From Tragulus kanchil (taxonomy: Eukaryota; Chordata; Mammalia; Artiodactyla; Tragulidae), in the NCBI GenBank assembly GCA_022376925.1, contig JAIOJX010000031.1, positions 143,176,854 through 143,240,853 on the forward strand: a stretch of DNA of 64,000 nt. The letters are read 5' to 3'. Positions 1-12,223 of the stretch are shown here, piece after piece; positions within the stretch are counted from its first letter, which is position 1; every line of letters begins with the position of its first letter. The notes under the pieces are model-generated. The model was not told the origin of the DNA and made no database searches. It saw only the letters and a list, made by a program, of their open reading frames with translations. The translations under genes and the position numbers were made by a program.

Positions 1-1450
1 GCCACCAGACTTGGAACAACATGTACAACACATCTATGCCTGGTGACAATGATTTGGGGTAACGGAGGTTAACGGGGTGATGTCCCTGATTTGGGAGGCA
101 GGGTAAGATTAAGAGTTGCCAGATGTGAGAAGTGAATATGGCTGAGGGTTCACTGAGGGCAGAGCAGGATGCCAGAGAACTTTCACATCCTCCCTTTCCC
201 TCCCTCCCTTACTTCCTGCTCCCACCTCCACACACACCCACACCCACACACCGCCACACCCCCAGGGAAGAAACACTGCTCTTTCCCTCGCACGAGACGG
301 AAAAGTGTGCCAAATTTACTTAAATCCAAATGACAGAGGGTCCCAGCTAATTTGTAAGTTAAATTAATTACCACAGAAAAAGCAAAACTTGGTCCCTGAG
401 AACTTCCTAAAAGATTGTATTAGATAGGACTCTTGGTTGCACGTCGTCTTATCTGTTGGCCTAGAAAACACAAACTACAGGAAAAGTAGGAATGAAAACA
501 GTTTCAGGACTAACTGGATCCAGAAACTCAAATATCAGGGGGGCTCTCATCTTCCATCTGCGCCTCTCTTAGTGGCTGTGTTTCATTATTTCCCACCACA
601 GAGAGAACTCATTCCTACAGTTTTTGATGTCAGCTTCCCGAGGAAGACGATTTGCCTAAACCAAGAAAATACATCCAAAAGGTGTGGGGAGACCACTAGA
701 TAGTGGGTGTCATCACCAACCATCTCTCTGAATGCTGAGGCCAAGCATTCTGACCTTACTGTGGAGACTGGTGGTGCCACTTAAGAACCCAGGGGAAATC
801 ACCATGGGAGACCTTGGTTCTAAGCAAACCATCCACGTGGAAGTGGTCATGGATGTCACTTTCCAGAATAAATCTGGTCACATCCTTGTCCCCTCCTATC
901 CCACTCTGGATCCCATTTAAAAAATCTATGACTTCTTCATCTTGTTCTTGTAATACAGTCCTTCATAGAGCTCAAAGGTATGCCCCAAACTAATTCTCCA
1001 TCTCGTTTCACCCTTTTCGGGGGCCATTCTCCTCTGAACTCCCTTACTAACCACCTCATCAACCATATCTGTTCTGGAATAAGCCACTCTCATCACCCTA
1101 AAGGGTCACTGAGAGTGCTGTCCTCGCTACCCTTTCCTCACCAGCTGGCCAAGTCAAGATCTCACCCAGTATTCAGGTTTGGCTCAAGCTGGTATTCACC
1201 ACCTTCTTCCTTCCCCTCCCCCACTGATGTGAGATCCCTCTGTTATATGTTCAGAAAATACTGTGTGCTTTTTCTTCAGTGTAACCATCATTTTGCCCAC
1301 CAATATTTCCCTGGCTGAACAAAGTAGGTATTTAAAACATTTTAAATTAACTAGTTAATCAAGAAATGAACTGATGGATGAAAGTATGAAGTAGCAATAA
1401 GACGATAATCAAGAACAATGAAGGACAGTGTGCATTTTCTTTTAACATTG
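1..1450. other. Single-copy non-coding DNA, unassigned
   Basis: No gene or confidently recognisable repeat was seen. Open frames here are short (at most 112 codons) and show no domain or splice context. A pyrimidine-rich tract with CA/CCA runs lies at about 185-265. This stretch is outside the tandem-duplication zone. Confidence 0.5.
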
Positions 1451-1464
1451 AGAGGGCAAGAATA

Positions 1465-1729
1465 GGGCTTCCCTGATGGTCCAGTGGGTAAAGAGTCCAC
1501 CTTGCAGTGCAAGGGGTGCCGGTTTGACTCCTGGCCCAGGGAGATGCCGCGGAGAGGCTGGACCAGTGTGTTCAAGTACAAGTCAGTGCTCTGGAGCACA
1601 TGCGCCCAGAGCCAGTGTTCTGCAACAAGAGAGGCCACTGCAATGGGAGGCCCACATAGGCCAAAGAATAAATATGGATGAAAATAAATAAATAAAAAAA
1701 CAACAGAAGAGGCCAAAATTTAAAAAAAA
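1465..1729 (+). mobile_element. Bov-tA-type SINE, full length
   Basis: The head begins GGGCTTCCCTGATGGTCCAG, typical of the tRNA-derived Bov-tA head, and the element ends in an A-rich tail. It is flanked by an imperfect 14-bp target-site duplication, AGAGGGCAAGAATA at 1451-1464 and AGAGGGAAGGAATA at 1730-1743. The 3' body (AGGCCCACATAGGCCAAAG, then GGATGAAAATAAATAAAT) is shared with the copies near 9.05, 27.6, 51.0 and 56.5 kb. It differs from the Bov-tA tail I know from cattle. Confidence 0.85.
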
Positions 1730-1743
1730 AGAGGGAAGGAATA

Positions 1744-2710
1744 TTTATACTGTTCCTCATGTGTGACTGATATTGGGCTAGATATTTAATACTAGGTTTA
1801 AACTCAGATCATGCTAATCCTAATGCCTACGGTGCTTTTCCTCTACTGTATAGCCTCCTCCAAAAAACTGACAAGTTAAACACCAAGGGAACTGTGAAAT
1901 GCAGAAGGGAAACTCATTTCTATGAGGTCAACAGATATTAGTTTACATAATAAACACTTAAGATATCACATATATGTGTCAGGCAAGTTCTAATGCTCTA
2001 AATATAAACTCATATTACCCTTACAAAGTAGTTTGCTTTTATCAAAGATGTCTCTTTGAATCACAGCAATCAAATACCTTGCTGACTGACCAGAATGTGA
2101 CAGAATCGAGGCTGAGTCCAAGCACGTGGCTCTGGGGTCCACGTGCTTTACTCTCCTTCTATGCCATTGTCATGATTTTGTAAAGACACAGAGCTTAGTT
2201 ATTGCCTTAAAAGATCACTTTCCCTTTTTCAAAAATTAAGGCGCATTCAGGTTCAAAATGAAGTCGGCAATTGAACTAAAAATTCGGGACAAAATACATG
2301 GAGCAGCTAGCTGAGGACTCAGAAGTGAATGGCAACAGGCAGATTCCGGATGGAAACCAGAATTCTAAGTACGACTGTACTGAGCCCCTCTCTTTTCCCT
2401 CTCCAGAATCTCCCGGCCTAATTCAAAGGGATCTTGGAACCCAGAACTGCATAGGGAGAGCAGACAGGGAGACCTCCAAAATGGCTCTGTTTCTGGTCCA
2501 GAGAATGGAAAGGAGGCCCCCTGGGCAACAGAGTTGGAAAAATCTCACTTCTCCGGTTGCAGGTAATCACACTGTAGTGCTGGTGGCTGTAATGACATCA
2601 GAAGATGAGCAGCAGGTGCCCAAAACTCAGAGGATTTTTTTTTTTCTTTTTTCTGACCACAGAGACTGGTCCCAAGAGCATGAGGAAAATGTTCATTTGT
2701 TCTTTTTCTC
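1744..2710. other. Single-copy non-coding DNA, unassigned
   Basis: No coding or RNA gene is supported. A 144-codon open frame at 2298-2732 has no recognisable motif, and its C-terminal half reads through T-rich sequence, so it is treated as chance. Confidence 0.5.
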
Positions 2711-2879
2711 TTTATATTCTCCCACCATTTAGCCCCGGAAGTAGATAAATAGTGAGAAGGGCATGAAAGAGAAAAGAAATTAAATCACAGCTTTCTAGTC
2801 AAAGATCTGGAAAGGAAATTCTTGTGAACCGGTTAGTGTCTGGCAACTCAAAGAGAGAAGAGGGGTGGAAAAAATGAGG

Positions 2880-3420
2880 CCAAAGTGTTCTATATGAATT
2901 CTTCTACTCACCCTGAGCAATGTACACATGGATCTGATCCCAAATAACACCAAACGCTTTAGAACTAGTTACAGAGTAAACCACTGCCTCACTCCCAAGC
3001 AAGCACCTGGATGGCACTCACCTGGGGTAGATCAAAATATCACTGCAAAGGCTTTGACACGGACCTGACACTGGGGCAGCAGCTCAGAGAAGGCAGGTGG
3101 AAATCTGCAGCATGAACAGAATCTGCCTGGTAAAACACACACACAAATAAATAACCTTCACCATAAACTTAATAAAAGCAAGAGTGTCCTAACGTAACAT
3201 TTAAAAAGTTCAGGACACAATTTAAAATTGATTTACACACAAATAAAGAGAAAAATCTCAGCAACTGGGAAAGGAAAAGACAGTCAACACACACCTACCT
3301 GAAGACAACATGGATACTGGGATTATCAGACATATAAAGAATCTATTTTAACCTACTCCAGAAAAGGACAATGAGTAATCTTTAAAAGAAATAAGAAACA
3401 AGAAAGCTGTAAAACACTAA
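2880..3420 (+). mobile_element. L1M 5'-UTR-like LINE fragment
   Basis: The arrangement (TGACACTGGGGCAGCAG, then AATAAAAGCAAGAGTGTCC, then GGGATTATCAGACATATAAAG) resembles the 5' untranslated region of old mammalian L1 elements. It is repeated by duplication A at about 3980-4520. The subfamily cannot be assigned by eye. Confidence 0.4.
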
Positions 3421-3484
3421 AAGGGTGAATTTTATGGTACATGGATTACTTCTTGATTTAAAAACAACTGGGCAAATGTGAACA

Positions 3485-3694
3485 GCGCATGCTCAGTTGC
3501 TTCAGCCATGTCCACGTCTTTGCCACCCCGTGGACTGCAGCCTGCCAGGCTCCTCAGTCCATGGGATCCTCTGAACAAGCATACTGGAGTGCGTTGCCAT
3601 TTCCTTCTCCAGGGGATCTTCCCGCCCCAGGCAGCGAACCTGGGTCCCCTGAACTGCAGGTGCATTCTTTCACCACTGAGCCACCAGGGAAGCC
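3485..3694 (-). mobile_element. Bov-A2 SINE, antisense
   Basis: It reads in reverse complement, ending GAGCCACCAGGGAAGCC. Internal landmarks are CCATGGGATCCTCTGAACAAG and TGGAGTGCGTTGCCATTTCC. A second, identical copy at 4584-4793 belongs to duplication A and is not an independent insertion. Confidence 0.85.
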
Positions 3695-4886
3695 ACACTA
3701 ATACTGATAGCAAAACAAATCTCAAAACATTACATTTGTATGCTTCCACTGATGTGACATTCTGAAAAGGCAAAAGTATTGTGATGAACCAATTTCTGAT
3801 GGTTCTTTTCTTTATATTCTCCCACCATTTAGCCCCGGAAGTAGATAAATAGTGAGAAGGGCATGAAAGAGAAAAGAAATTAAATCACAGCTTTCTAGTC
3901 AAAGATCTGGAAAGGAAATTCTTGTGAACCGGTTAGTGTCTGGCAACTCAAAGAGAGAAGAGGGGTGGAAAAAATGAGGCCAAAGTGTTCTATATGAATT
4001 CTTCTACTCACCCTGAGCAATGTACACATGGATCTGATCCCAAATAACACCAAACGCTTTAGAACTAGTTACAGAGTAAACCACTGCCTCACTCCCAAGC
4101 AAGCACCTGGATGGCACTCACCTGGGGTAGATCAAAATATCACTGCAAAGGCTTTGACACGGACCTGACACTGGGGCAGCAGCTCAGAGAAGGCAGGTGG
4201 AAATCTGCAGCATGAACAGAATCTGCCTGGTAAAACACACACACAATAAATAACCTTCACCATAAACTTAATAAAAGCAAGAGTGTCCTAACGTAACATT
4301 TAAAAAGTTCAGGACACAATTTAAAATTGATTTACACACAAATAAAGAGAAAAATCTCAGCAACTGGGAAAGGAAAAGACAGTCAACACACACCTACCTG
4401 AAGACAACATGGATACTGGGATTATCAGACATATAAAGAATCTATTTTAACCTACTCCAGAAAAGGACAATGAGTAATCTTTAAAAGAAATAAGAAACAA
4501 GAAAGCTGTAAAACACTAAAAGGGTGAATTTTATGGTACATGGATTACTTCTTGATTTAAAAACAACTGGGCAAATGTGAACAGCGCATGCTCAGTTGCT
4601 TCAGCCATGTCCACGTCTTTGCCACCCCGTGGACTGCAGCCTGCCAGGCTCCTCAGTCCATGGGATCCTCTGAACAAGCATACTGGAGTGCGTTGCCATT
4701 TCCTTCTCCAGGGGATCTTCCCGCCCCAGGCAGCGAACCTGGGTCCCCTGAACTGCAGGTGCATTCTTTCACCACTGAGCCACCAGGGAAGCCACACTAA
4801 TACTGATAGCAAAACAAATCTCAAAACATTACATTTGTATGCTTCCACTGATGTGACATTCTGAAAAAGGCAAAAGTATTGTGATG

Positions 4887-5060
4887 GCAAACAGCTGCTG
4901 AGGGTGGAGGGAGGCTCTGGCTGCCAAAGGGCATGGCAGGGGGCAGTGGGGAGGGTGATGGAATCCTGACTGTGGTGGCAGTTATGTGAATCCATGAGTG
5001 GATTAAAATTCATCAAACACCACACCCGCATACACACAAACACACACACACACAACATTT
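4887..5060 (+). mobile_element. L1M 3'-UTR-like fragment with CA tail
   Basis: A G-rich tract (GGGCAGTGGGGAGGGTGATGG), then CTGACTGTGGTGGCAG, then AAAATTCATCAAACAC, matches the end of old mammalian L1 3' UTRs. It ends in an (AC)n-rich tail at about 5020-5054. It begins exactly where duplication A ends. Confidence 0.5.
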
Positions 5061-5209
5061 AAAAAGCACACAAAAGAGAAGAAATTAAGTAAATGGTTCA
5101 GGATCAATAATCCAACACTCAGAGGATGCCAACACGGTACACTTCCTTTTTAATGAGATTTGTGATCTAACTAAAAACACAAAGTGAGCAAATTCTAGGG
5201 AGCTAACAT

Positions 5210-5330
5210 TAGGCATAACAGTCATTCCTGTCATTTGTCAAGTGTTTACCCTGTGCCAGGCCCGTTCATGAAGCTATCTACCATCTAATCCTCCCAACAA
5301 TACTATGAGGCAGAGGAATGGTGTCAAAGC
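5210..5330 (+). mobile_element. MIR-like SINE fragment
   Basis: GTTTACCCTGTGCCAGGCCC followed by TAATCCTCCCAACAATACTA and TGAGGCAGAGG matches the conserved core of MIR/L2-type ancient repeats. It is strongly diverged. Confidence 0.5.
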
Positions 5331-5465
5331 CAGGAATGACTCCAATGGCCAGGCTACCCCGCACATAAAAGCTGGAAGAACAGAAGAACTGATCCCATCT
5401 CTATAGGGTCTCTATCAGAAATCACATTTCCAGAAACACACTGGCATGCCATGTTACACAACTGG

Positions 5466-7627
5466 CTTGTGGCTTATGAAGATACAAGGGTATTTTTTAA
5501 TGTGTGTTCCTCATCAGGACAACAAAACCATCTCAGCACGATCTTAAGTGATGGCTCCTATAAGCTCATCATTTCTTGCTGCCATGTGGCACCCAAATGG
5601 CTCCTGATCTAAATAAAAACTGTTGGCACGTGCTCTCCATAAGGAAATGAGAGGGAATTGTCTCATCTGAAAAATGAGATTGGGTCCATCGGAAAGGTGG
5701 TTAAGGCACAGCCAGGACTGCAGAGACTTCCCTATAAAGAAAAAACACTGTCAACGCGCTAGAAGCTGGAGACTATGCGTGTTACTCAACCCTGAATTCA
5801 AACTTTGTGCAGTGGCCTGTAGTGATCAATACCTTTCCGCATCATTAAAAAGCAGCTAGTTTCTAGGAAACAGGTTCCCCAGGTCTGAAGGAGAGGCTGA
5901 GGCTTCCCTAAAATGCTCACTTTGGGGTTTCATACCCCTGTTCAGAAACTCCTCCCAAGACCTGCTTGTTCACCAAAGAGCAAGCCACCTTGGCTGGTCT
6001 ATTCCTATCTTCCCTTCTCTGGTCCACATAACAGGAAACCCAGCCATTGTATCACCAAATTTGACTTCTCACAGTCTCAGCCAGCAGGGGGATGTGGCTT
6101 TCCTAGTTCTACGGTTTCTGAGGAAGAACTCTTATTGGCTCTTCCTCAGTCAGATGACCATGCTTACACCAACCAGTTGTGACCCATGAGGCAAACAGGG
6201 CTATGAGATGGGGCGAAAGTAGAGCAAGAAGACAAAGCAGTATCTCCAACCCAAAGAAAGTTCTTTCTGAACCAGCCCCAGGGTTCAATCCCTCCTGAAC
6301 TCTTTATCACAAAAGCTGACATTTACTGAATACTTAACATGTGCTGAGCCCGTTACACCAGCTTCACGTAATGCTCAATGATGTAAACATTACTATGCCT
6401 GTATTATAACTGAAAACGTTGAAGCATGTGGCAGTTATGTAACTTGCCCAAGATGACAAAATTAGCAAGTGACAGAACTTGTCATTGTGGCTGTGACCAC
6501 AATGCCTTTTTTTTAATTTTTGAATATGCACTACCTGATCAACTCTTGTGGCTTATGAAGATACAAGGGTATTTTTTAATGTGTGTTCCTCATCAGGACA
6601 ACAAAACCATCTCAGCACGATCTTAAGTGATGGCTCCTATAAGCTCATCATTTCTTGCTGCCATGTGGCACCCAAATGGCTCCTGATCTAAATAAAAACT
6701 GTTGGCACGTGCTCTCCATAAGGAAATGAGAGGGAATTGTCTCATCTGAAAAATGAGATTGGGTCCATCGGAAAGGTGGTTAAGGCACAGCCAGGACTGC
6801 AGAGACTTCCCTATAAAGAAAAAACACTGTCAACGCGCTAGAAGCTGGAGACTATGCGTGTTACTCAACCCTGAATTCAAACTTTGTGCAGTGGCCTGTA
6901 GTGATCAATACCTTTCCGCATCATTAAAAAGCAGCTAGTTTCTAGGAAACAGGTTCCCCAGGTCTGAAGGAGAGGCTGAGGCTTCCCTAAAATGCTCACT
7001 TTGGGGTTTCATACCCCTGTTCAGAAACTCCTCCCAAGACCTGCTTGTTCACCAAAGAGCAAGCCACCTTGGCTGGTCTATTCCTATCTTCCCCTACTCT
7101 GGTCCACATAACAGGAAACCCAGCCATTGTATCACCAAATTTGACTTCTCACAGTCTCAGCCAGCAGGGGGATGTGGCTTTCCTAGTTCTACGGTTTCTG
7201 AGGAAGAACTCTTATTGGCTCTTCCTCAGTCAGATGACCATGCTTACACCAACCAGTTGTGACCCATGAGGCAAACAGGGCTATGAGATGGGGCGAAAGT
7301 AGAGCAAGAAGACAAAGCAGTATCTCCAACCCAAAGAAAGTTCTTTCTGAACCAGCCCCAGGGTTCAATCCCTCCTGAACTCTTTATCACAAAAGCTGAC
7401 ATTTACTGAATACTTAACATGTGCTGAGCCCGTTACACCAGCTTCACGTAATGCTCAATGATGTAAACATTACTATGCCTGTATTATAACTGAAAACGTT
7501 GAAGCATGTGGCAGTTATGTAACTTGCCCAAGATGACAAAATTAGCAAGTGACAGAACTTGTCATTGTGGCTGTGACCACAATGCCTTTTTTTTAATTTT
7601 TGAATATGCACTACCTGATCAACTCTT
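5466..7627. repeat. Tandem duplication B, ~1.08 kb unit
   Basis: Copy 1 is 5466-6547 and copy 2 is 6545-7627 (offset 1079-1080). The copies abut with a 3-bp shared CTT and no spacer. The internal difference I found is CCCTTCTCT (about 6012) versus CCCCTACTCT (about 7091). Confidence 0.95.
6308..6485 (+). mobile_element. MIR-like fragment
   Basis: GACATTTACTGAATACTTAA, GTGCTGAGCCC, then TAACTTGCCCAAGATGAC and AGTGACAGAACTTG follow the order of the MIR consensus. Duplication B repeats it at about 7388-7565. Confidence 0.5.
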
Positions 7628-8101
7628 CTGGTACTAATACGCCTCTATGAATATTTATCACTTCACTCTTATTCCCACTTCCCCAGCTAGACTAGGGGTG
7701 GAAGTCAGGCCTCCTCATTCTCTCTCTATATCCACATCTTTGCCTTGGACCGACCCTACAATCAAAGCCCAAGAGTGCCAGGGCCCCAGGTGACATGCGA
7801 TCAGAGTGCCTGCCAAGGAAGGAACAGATGGGTCTGCTAAATGGTGAAATCAAGTCCCTGCCACTGTAATGGCAATAAGCATTCCACATAAAATAATTAC
7901 TTCCAGTTTGCTTGGCAGGTTGGATGAAGTCCGAGGGAAGGTTAATTTATCTTTCACAGCTTTGAGCCTTCAAGCTGTGGTTTCCCAAGTGAAAAGAGCC
8001 TCTCTTCAATGATTCTTTGCAAGATCCATTTAATCATGACAGAATTACCTCCTCATCACTGAGTGGCAAAGTCTATTTGGAGTCCACTTGCCAGTTAGGG
8101 A
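7628..8101. other. Single-copy non-coding DNA, unassigned
   Basis: A gap between duplications B and C. It holds no recognisable gene or repeat; the 65-codon frame on the - strand is not convincing. Confidence 0.45.
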
Positions 8102-10361
8102 TCAGAATGGAGGGGATTATTTAAGTCACATGGAAATTTAAGTCTATAGCAAAAGTCTACAGTACAGTAGGTAGAATTGTAATAGCATCAATCTGTAGAT
8201 ACCAGGCAAAACCTGTGCAGTGATTTTCTCATGTAAGGAATGGGTACCATCATAGATGGCCAATGTATCTACAGCATATGAAGGACATTACATAAGATAA
8301 AGGTCACCCAATAAAACCTGGAATGGTTAACGGTGCTTAAATACTTCCAGAAACATAGCCCATTCATTGATGGAGCCTCTCAGACCAAGCTCAAATGGCA
8401 GCACTTCTTGTTTTTCCTTGTAATGAATGCTTCTACCCTTCTTCACCTCTGTTTTCTGAAGCTCTGCCTTCCTCCATTTAAAACCATCTGTTAAGATTCT
8501 TGTGTTGAGGGGGTCAGAAAAGTCAACACTTTTTGTATGGGTCTTCAATAAACAAATGCCTTCTCACATTGACTGGCAAAGGTCTAATATGGGTAACAAT
8601 TTGATCTCATTATTATGAACATCTGATCCAATTCAATCCCATTTCTTTTTCGGAAACACTTGGTTTAACATAATTCTTGGTGGTCAACGACAAGACAAGA
8701 GATGGATTTCATCCACAAATGCCTTATATGGTGCCTCAGAGAGACACTAATTTTAAATCAGTCTTGCCTACTCAGCCCTGTCGGAAACTACTCCCTAGCA
8801 GTAGCAAAGAAAATAATTCCACACACTGGCAAGACGAACACATAGTGGTGAATGTTTAGAGATTTGTCAGTGGTAGGAGACATCCAATATACTTTCTAAA
8901 ACAATAAACAGGCGTAATCATAAAGGCAAAAATAATTTCAGTTGACTTGAAAAACGGCTTTAATTATCTATTATATTTTGAGGCAAAATGTATTCTTTTA
9001 GTCTCCCCAACAGCTAGATTCCCTTCTACTGTTAAAAGTCTTTTGCAGGCCCACACAGGCCAAAGAATTAAGATAAATGAAAACGAATCAACGAAGGACC
9101 AATAAGAGAGGCCAAAATTAAAAAATAATAAAAAAAGGCTTTTGCATGTAACTTCCTGTCTCGCTCTCTCAGTTCATGCAGTTCTAAATTTGATCATGGT
9201 TGATATTTTTTAATACTGGTGCAAATCATTGGGATGAAGGTCAGAATGGAGGGGATTATTTAAGTCACATGGAAATTTAAGTCTATAGCAAAAGTCTACA
9301 GTACAGTAGGTAGAATTGTAATAGCATCAATCTGTAGATACCAGGCAAAACCTGTGCAGTGATTTTCTCATGTAAGGAATGGGTACCATCATAGATGGCC
9401 AATGTATCTACAGCATATGAAGGACATTACATAAGATAAAGGTCACCCAATAAAACCTGGAATGGTTAACGGTGCTTAAATACTTCCAGAAACATAGCCC
9501 ATTCATTGATGGAGCCTCTCAGACCAAGCTCAAATGGCAGCACTTCTTGTTTTTCCTTGTAATGAATGCTTCTACCCTTCTTCACCTCTGTTTTCTGAAG
9601 CTCTGCCTTCCTCCATTTAAAACCATCTGTTAAGATTCTTGTGTTGAGGGGGTCAGAAAAGTCAACACTTTTTGTATGGGTCTTCAATAAACAAATGCCT
9701 TCTCACATTGACTGGCAAAGGTCTAATATGGGTAACAATTTGATCTCATTATTATGAACATCTGATCCAATTCAATCCCATTTCTTTTTCGGAAACACTT
9801 GGTTTAACATAATTCTTGGTGGTCAACGACAAGACAAGAGATGGATTTCATCCACAAATGCCTTATATGGTGCCTCAGAGAGACACTAATTTTAAATCAG
9901 TCTTGCCTACTCAGCCCTGTCGGAAACTACTCCCTAGCAGTAGCAAAGAAAATAATTCCACACACTGGCAAGACGAACACATAGTGGTGAATGTTTAGAG
10001 ATTTGTCAGTGGTAGGAGACATCCAATATACTTTCTAAAACAATAAACAGGCGTAATCATAAAGGCAAAAATAATTTCAGTTGACTTGAAAAACGGCTTT
10101 AATTATCTATTATATTTTGAGGCAAAATGTATTCTTTTAGTCTCCCCAACAGCTAGATTCCCTTCTACTGTTAAAAGTCTTTTGCAGGCCCACACAGGCC
10201 AAAGAATTAAGATAAATGAAAACGAATCAACGAAGGACCAATAAGAGAGGCCAAAATTAAAAAATAATAAAAAAAGGCTTTTGCATGTAACTTCCTGTCT
10301 CGCTCTCTCAGTTCATGCAGTTTGCTAAATTTAGAATTCATGGTTGATATTTTTTTAATAC
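8102..10361. repeat. Tandem duplication C, ~1.14 kb unit
   Basis: Copy 1 is 8102 to about 9217 and copy 2 is 9241-10361 (offset 1139). The bodies match closely, but the last 35 bases of copy 1 (about 9181-9217) are a damaged version of the same sequence in copy 2 (about 10320-10361), with missing bases and scrambled TTAGAATTC. This looks like a low-quality fragment end. Confidence 0.93.
9048..9138 (+). mobile_element. 5'-truncated Bov-tA-type SINE tail
   Basis: Only the 3' end is present (GGCCCACACAGGCCAAAGAA through the A-rich tail). An 8-bp target-site duplication CTTTTGCA flanks it at 9040-9047 and 9139-9146. Further copies at 10187-10277 and about 11300-11390 come from duplications C and D. 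It shares the unusual tail of the full-length copies in this window. Confidence 0.75.
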
Positions 10362-12223
10362 TTGAAAAATGTCACTTTTCTTACCTCCATGGCTTCAAAT
10401 GACAAATCCACTGCCTTGTCTCTCTGTGACCGCCTTTATGATGTTTACTGTCTTTGGTTTTTAGAACTTCAATTATGGTAGGTTTTGGCATTATCCCATT
10501 TGGGATTAACTCAGCTTTCTAAATATGCAGGATCAGTTTTTTACCAAATTCACAAAATTTTCAGTCATTTAGTTTCTTCAAATATTTCAATATGATTCTA
10601 TCTTTCCTCTCCTCTGGGACTCCAATGATGCAAACCTCAGCTCTTTTATTGTCCCACAGGTTCCTGAGACTCTGTTCCTTTTTCTTTCAGTTTGTTTTTC
10701 CTCTTGTTTAAACTAAGTAAAGTCTATTATTCTCTCCTCAAGTTTACAGACTCTACCCTCTGTCATCTCCACTCTACTATTCTGCCCATCCAATGAATGC
10801 TTTATTTCAGTTATTTTATTTTTCAGTTTTCTAATTTCCATTTTGTTCTTCTTTTATAACATCAGGTTTTTGCTGAGATTTTGTATTTTTTCATTTGTGT
10901 CAAGAGAATTCATAGCTGCTATGAAGACAGCTGCTTTAAGATCCCTGTCAGATAATTCTGGTTTATTGTAGCCTTGGTATCTATTGATTGTCTTTTCTCA
11001 CTCAAGATGTAATTTTCCTCATTTTTGGTATGAACAGTGATTTTTTTTTTTAACTGTATCCTTAGAAGTTTGGATATTATATTATGAGGCTCTAGGTTCT
11101 ATTTAATCTAAATTTTGAACAGTGGTAGGAGACATCCAATATACTTTCTAAAACAATAAACAGGCATAATCATAAAGGCAAAAATAATTTCAGTTGACTT
11201 GAAAAACGGCTTTAATTATCTATTATATTTTGAGGCAAAATGTATTCTTTTAGTCTCCCCAACAGCTAGATTCCCTTCTACTGTTAAAAGTCTTTTGCAG
11301 GCCCACACAGGCCAAAGAATTAAGATAAATGAAAACGAATCAACGAAGGACCAATAAGAGAGGCCAAAATTAAAAAATAATAAAAAAAGGCTTTTGCATG
11401 TAACTTCCTGTCTCGCTCTCTCAGTTCATGCAGTTTGCTAAATTTAGAATTCATGGTTGATATTTTTTTAATACTTGAAAAATGTCACTTTTCTTACCTC
11501 CATGGCTTCAAATGACAAATCCACTGCCTTGTCTCTCTGTGACCGCCTTTATGATGTTTACTGTCTTTGGTTTTTAGAACTTCAATTATGGTAGGTTTTG
11601 GCATTATCCCATTTGGGATTAACTCAGCTTTCTAAATATGCAGGATCAGTTTTTTACCAAATTCACAAAATTTTCAGTCATTTAGTTTCTTCAAATATTT
11701 CAATATGATTCTATCTTTCCTCTCCTCTGGGACTCCAATGATGCAAACCTCAGCTCTTTTATTGTCCCACAGGTTCCTGAGACTCTGTTCCTTTTTCTTT
11801 CAGTTTGTTTTTCCTCTTGTTTAAACTAAGTAAAGTCTATTATTCTCTCCTCAAGTTTACAGACTCTACCCTCTGTCATCTCCACTCTACTATTCTGCCC
11901 ATCCAATGAATGCTTTATTTCAGTTATTTTATTTTTCAGTTTTCTAATTTCCATTTTGTTCTTCTTTTATAACATCAGGTTTTTGCTGAGATTTTGTATT
12001 TTTTCATTTGTGTCAAGAGAATTCATAGCTGCTATGAAGACAGCTGCTTTAAGATCCCTGTCAGATAATTCTGGTTTATTGTAGCCTTGGTATCTATTGA
12101 TTGTCTTTTCTCACTCAAGATGTAATTTTCCTCATTTTTGGTATGAACAGTGATTTTTTTTTTTAACTGTATCCTTAGAAGTTTGGATATTATATTATGA
12201 GGCTCTAGGTTCTATTTAATCTA
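10007..12223. repeat. Tandem duplication D, 1,113-bp offset
   Basis: Copy 1 is 10007-11110 and copy 2 is 11120-12223, with a 9-bp spacer. It overlaps the second copy of C, so 8867-9217 occurs three times. The visible mismatch (GGCGTAATC versus GGCATAATC) is about 40 bp inside copy 2. Confidence 0.95.
10362..11110. mobile_element. Old L1 (L1M) 3'-end fragment
   Basis: A characteristic series (CTCTGGGACTCCAATGATGC, TTGTCCCACAGGTTCCTGAG, CTCTGTCATCTCCACTCTAC, GCTGCTTTAAGATCCCTGTC, TATCTATTGATTGTCTTTTC) matches a common mammalian L1M region. A full second copy lies at 11475-12223, and its last ~145 bp recur at 13216-13362. I do not assign orientation. Confidence 0.65.

Larger units (their letters stand above)
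2711..4886. repeat. Tandem duplication A, ~1.1 kb unit
   Basis: Copy 1 is 2711-3786 and copy 2 is 3811-4886 (offset 1100), with a 24-bp spacer. I saw only single-base indels: one in the ACACACAAATAAA tract (about 3145 versus 4245) and one A in the run at the very end. Both copies carry the same Bov-A2 and L1 fragments, so the unit was copied after those insertions. Confidence 0.95.

Noticed and set aside
1465..1540. tRNA gene at SINE heads
   Set aside because: The tRNA-like A/B-box sequences belong to Bov-tA SINEs; no cloverleaf with intact anticodon and acceptor arms is supported.
4531..5058. 175-codon - strand frame
   Set aside because: It runs through a Bov-A2 SINE and an L1 fragment with a CA tail; composition explains it.
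8102..12223. CRISPR-like or regularly spaced repeat array
   Set aside because: The repeats are ~1.1 kb long direct duplications in eukaryotic DNA, without short repeats and unique spacers.
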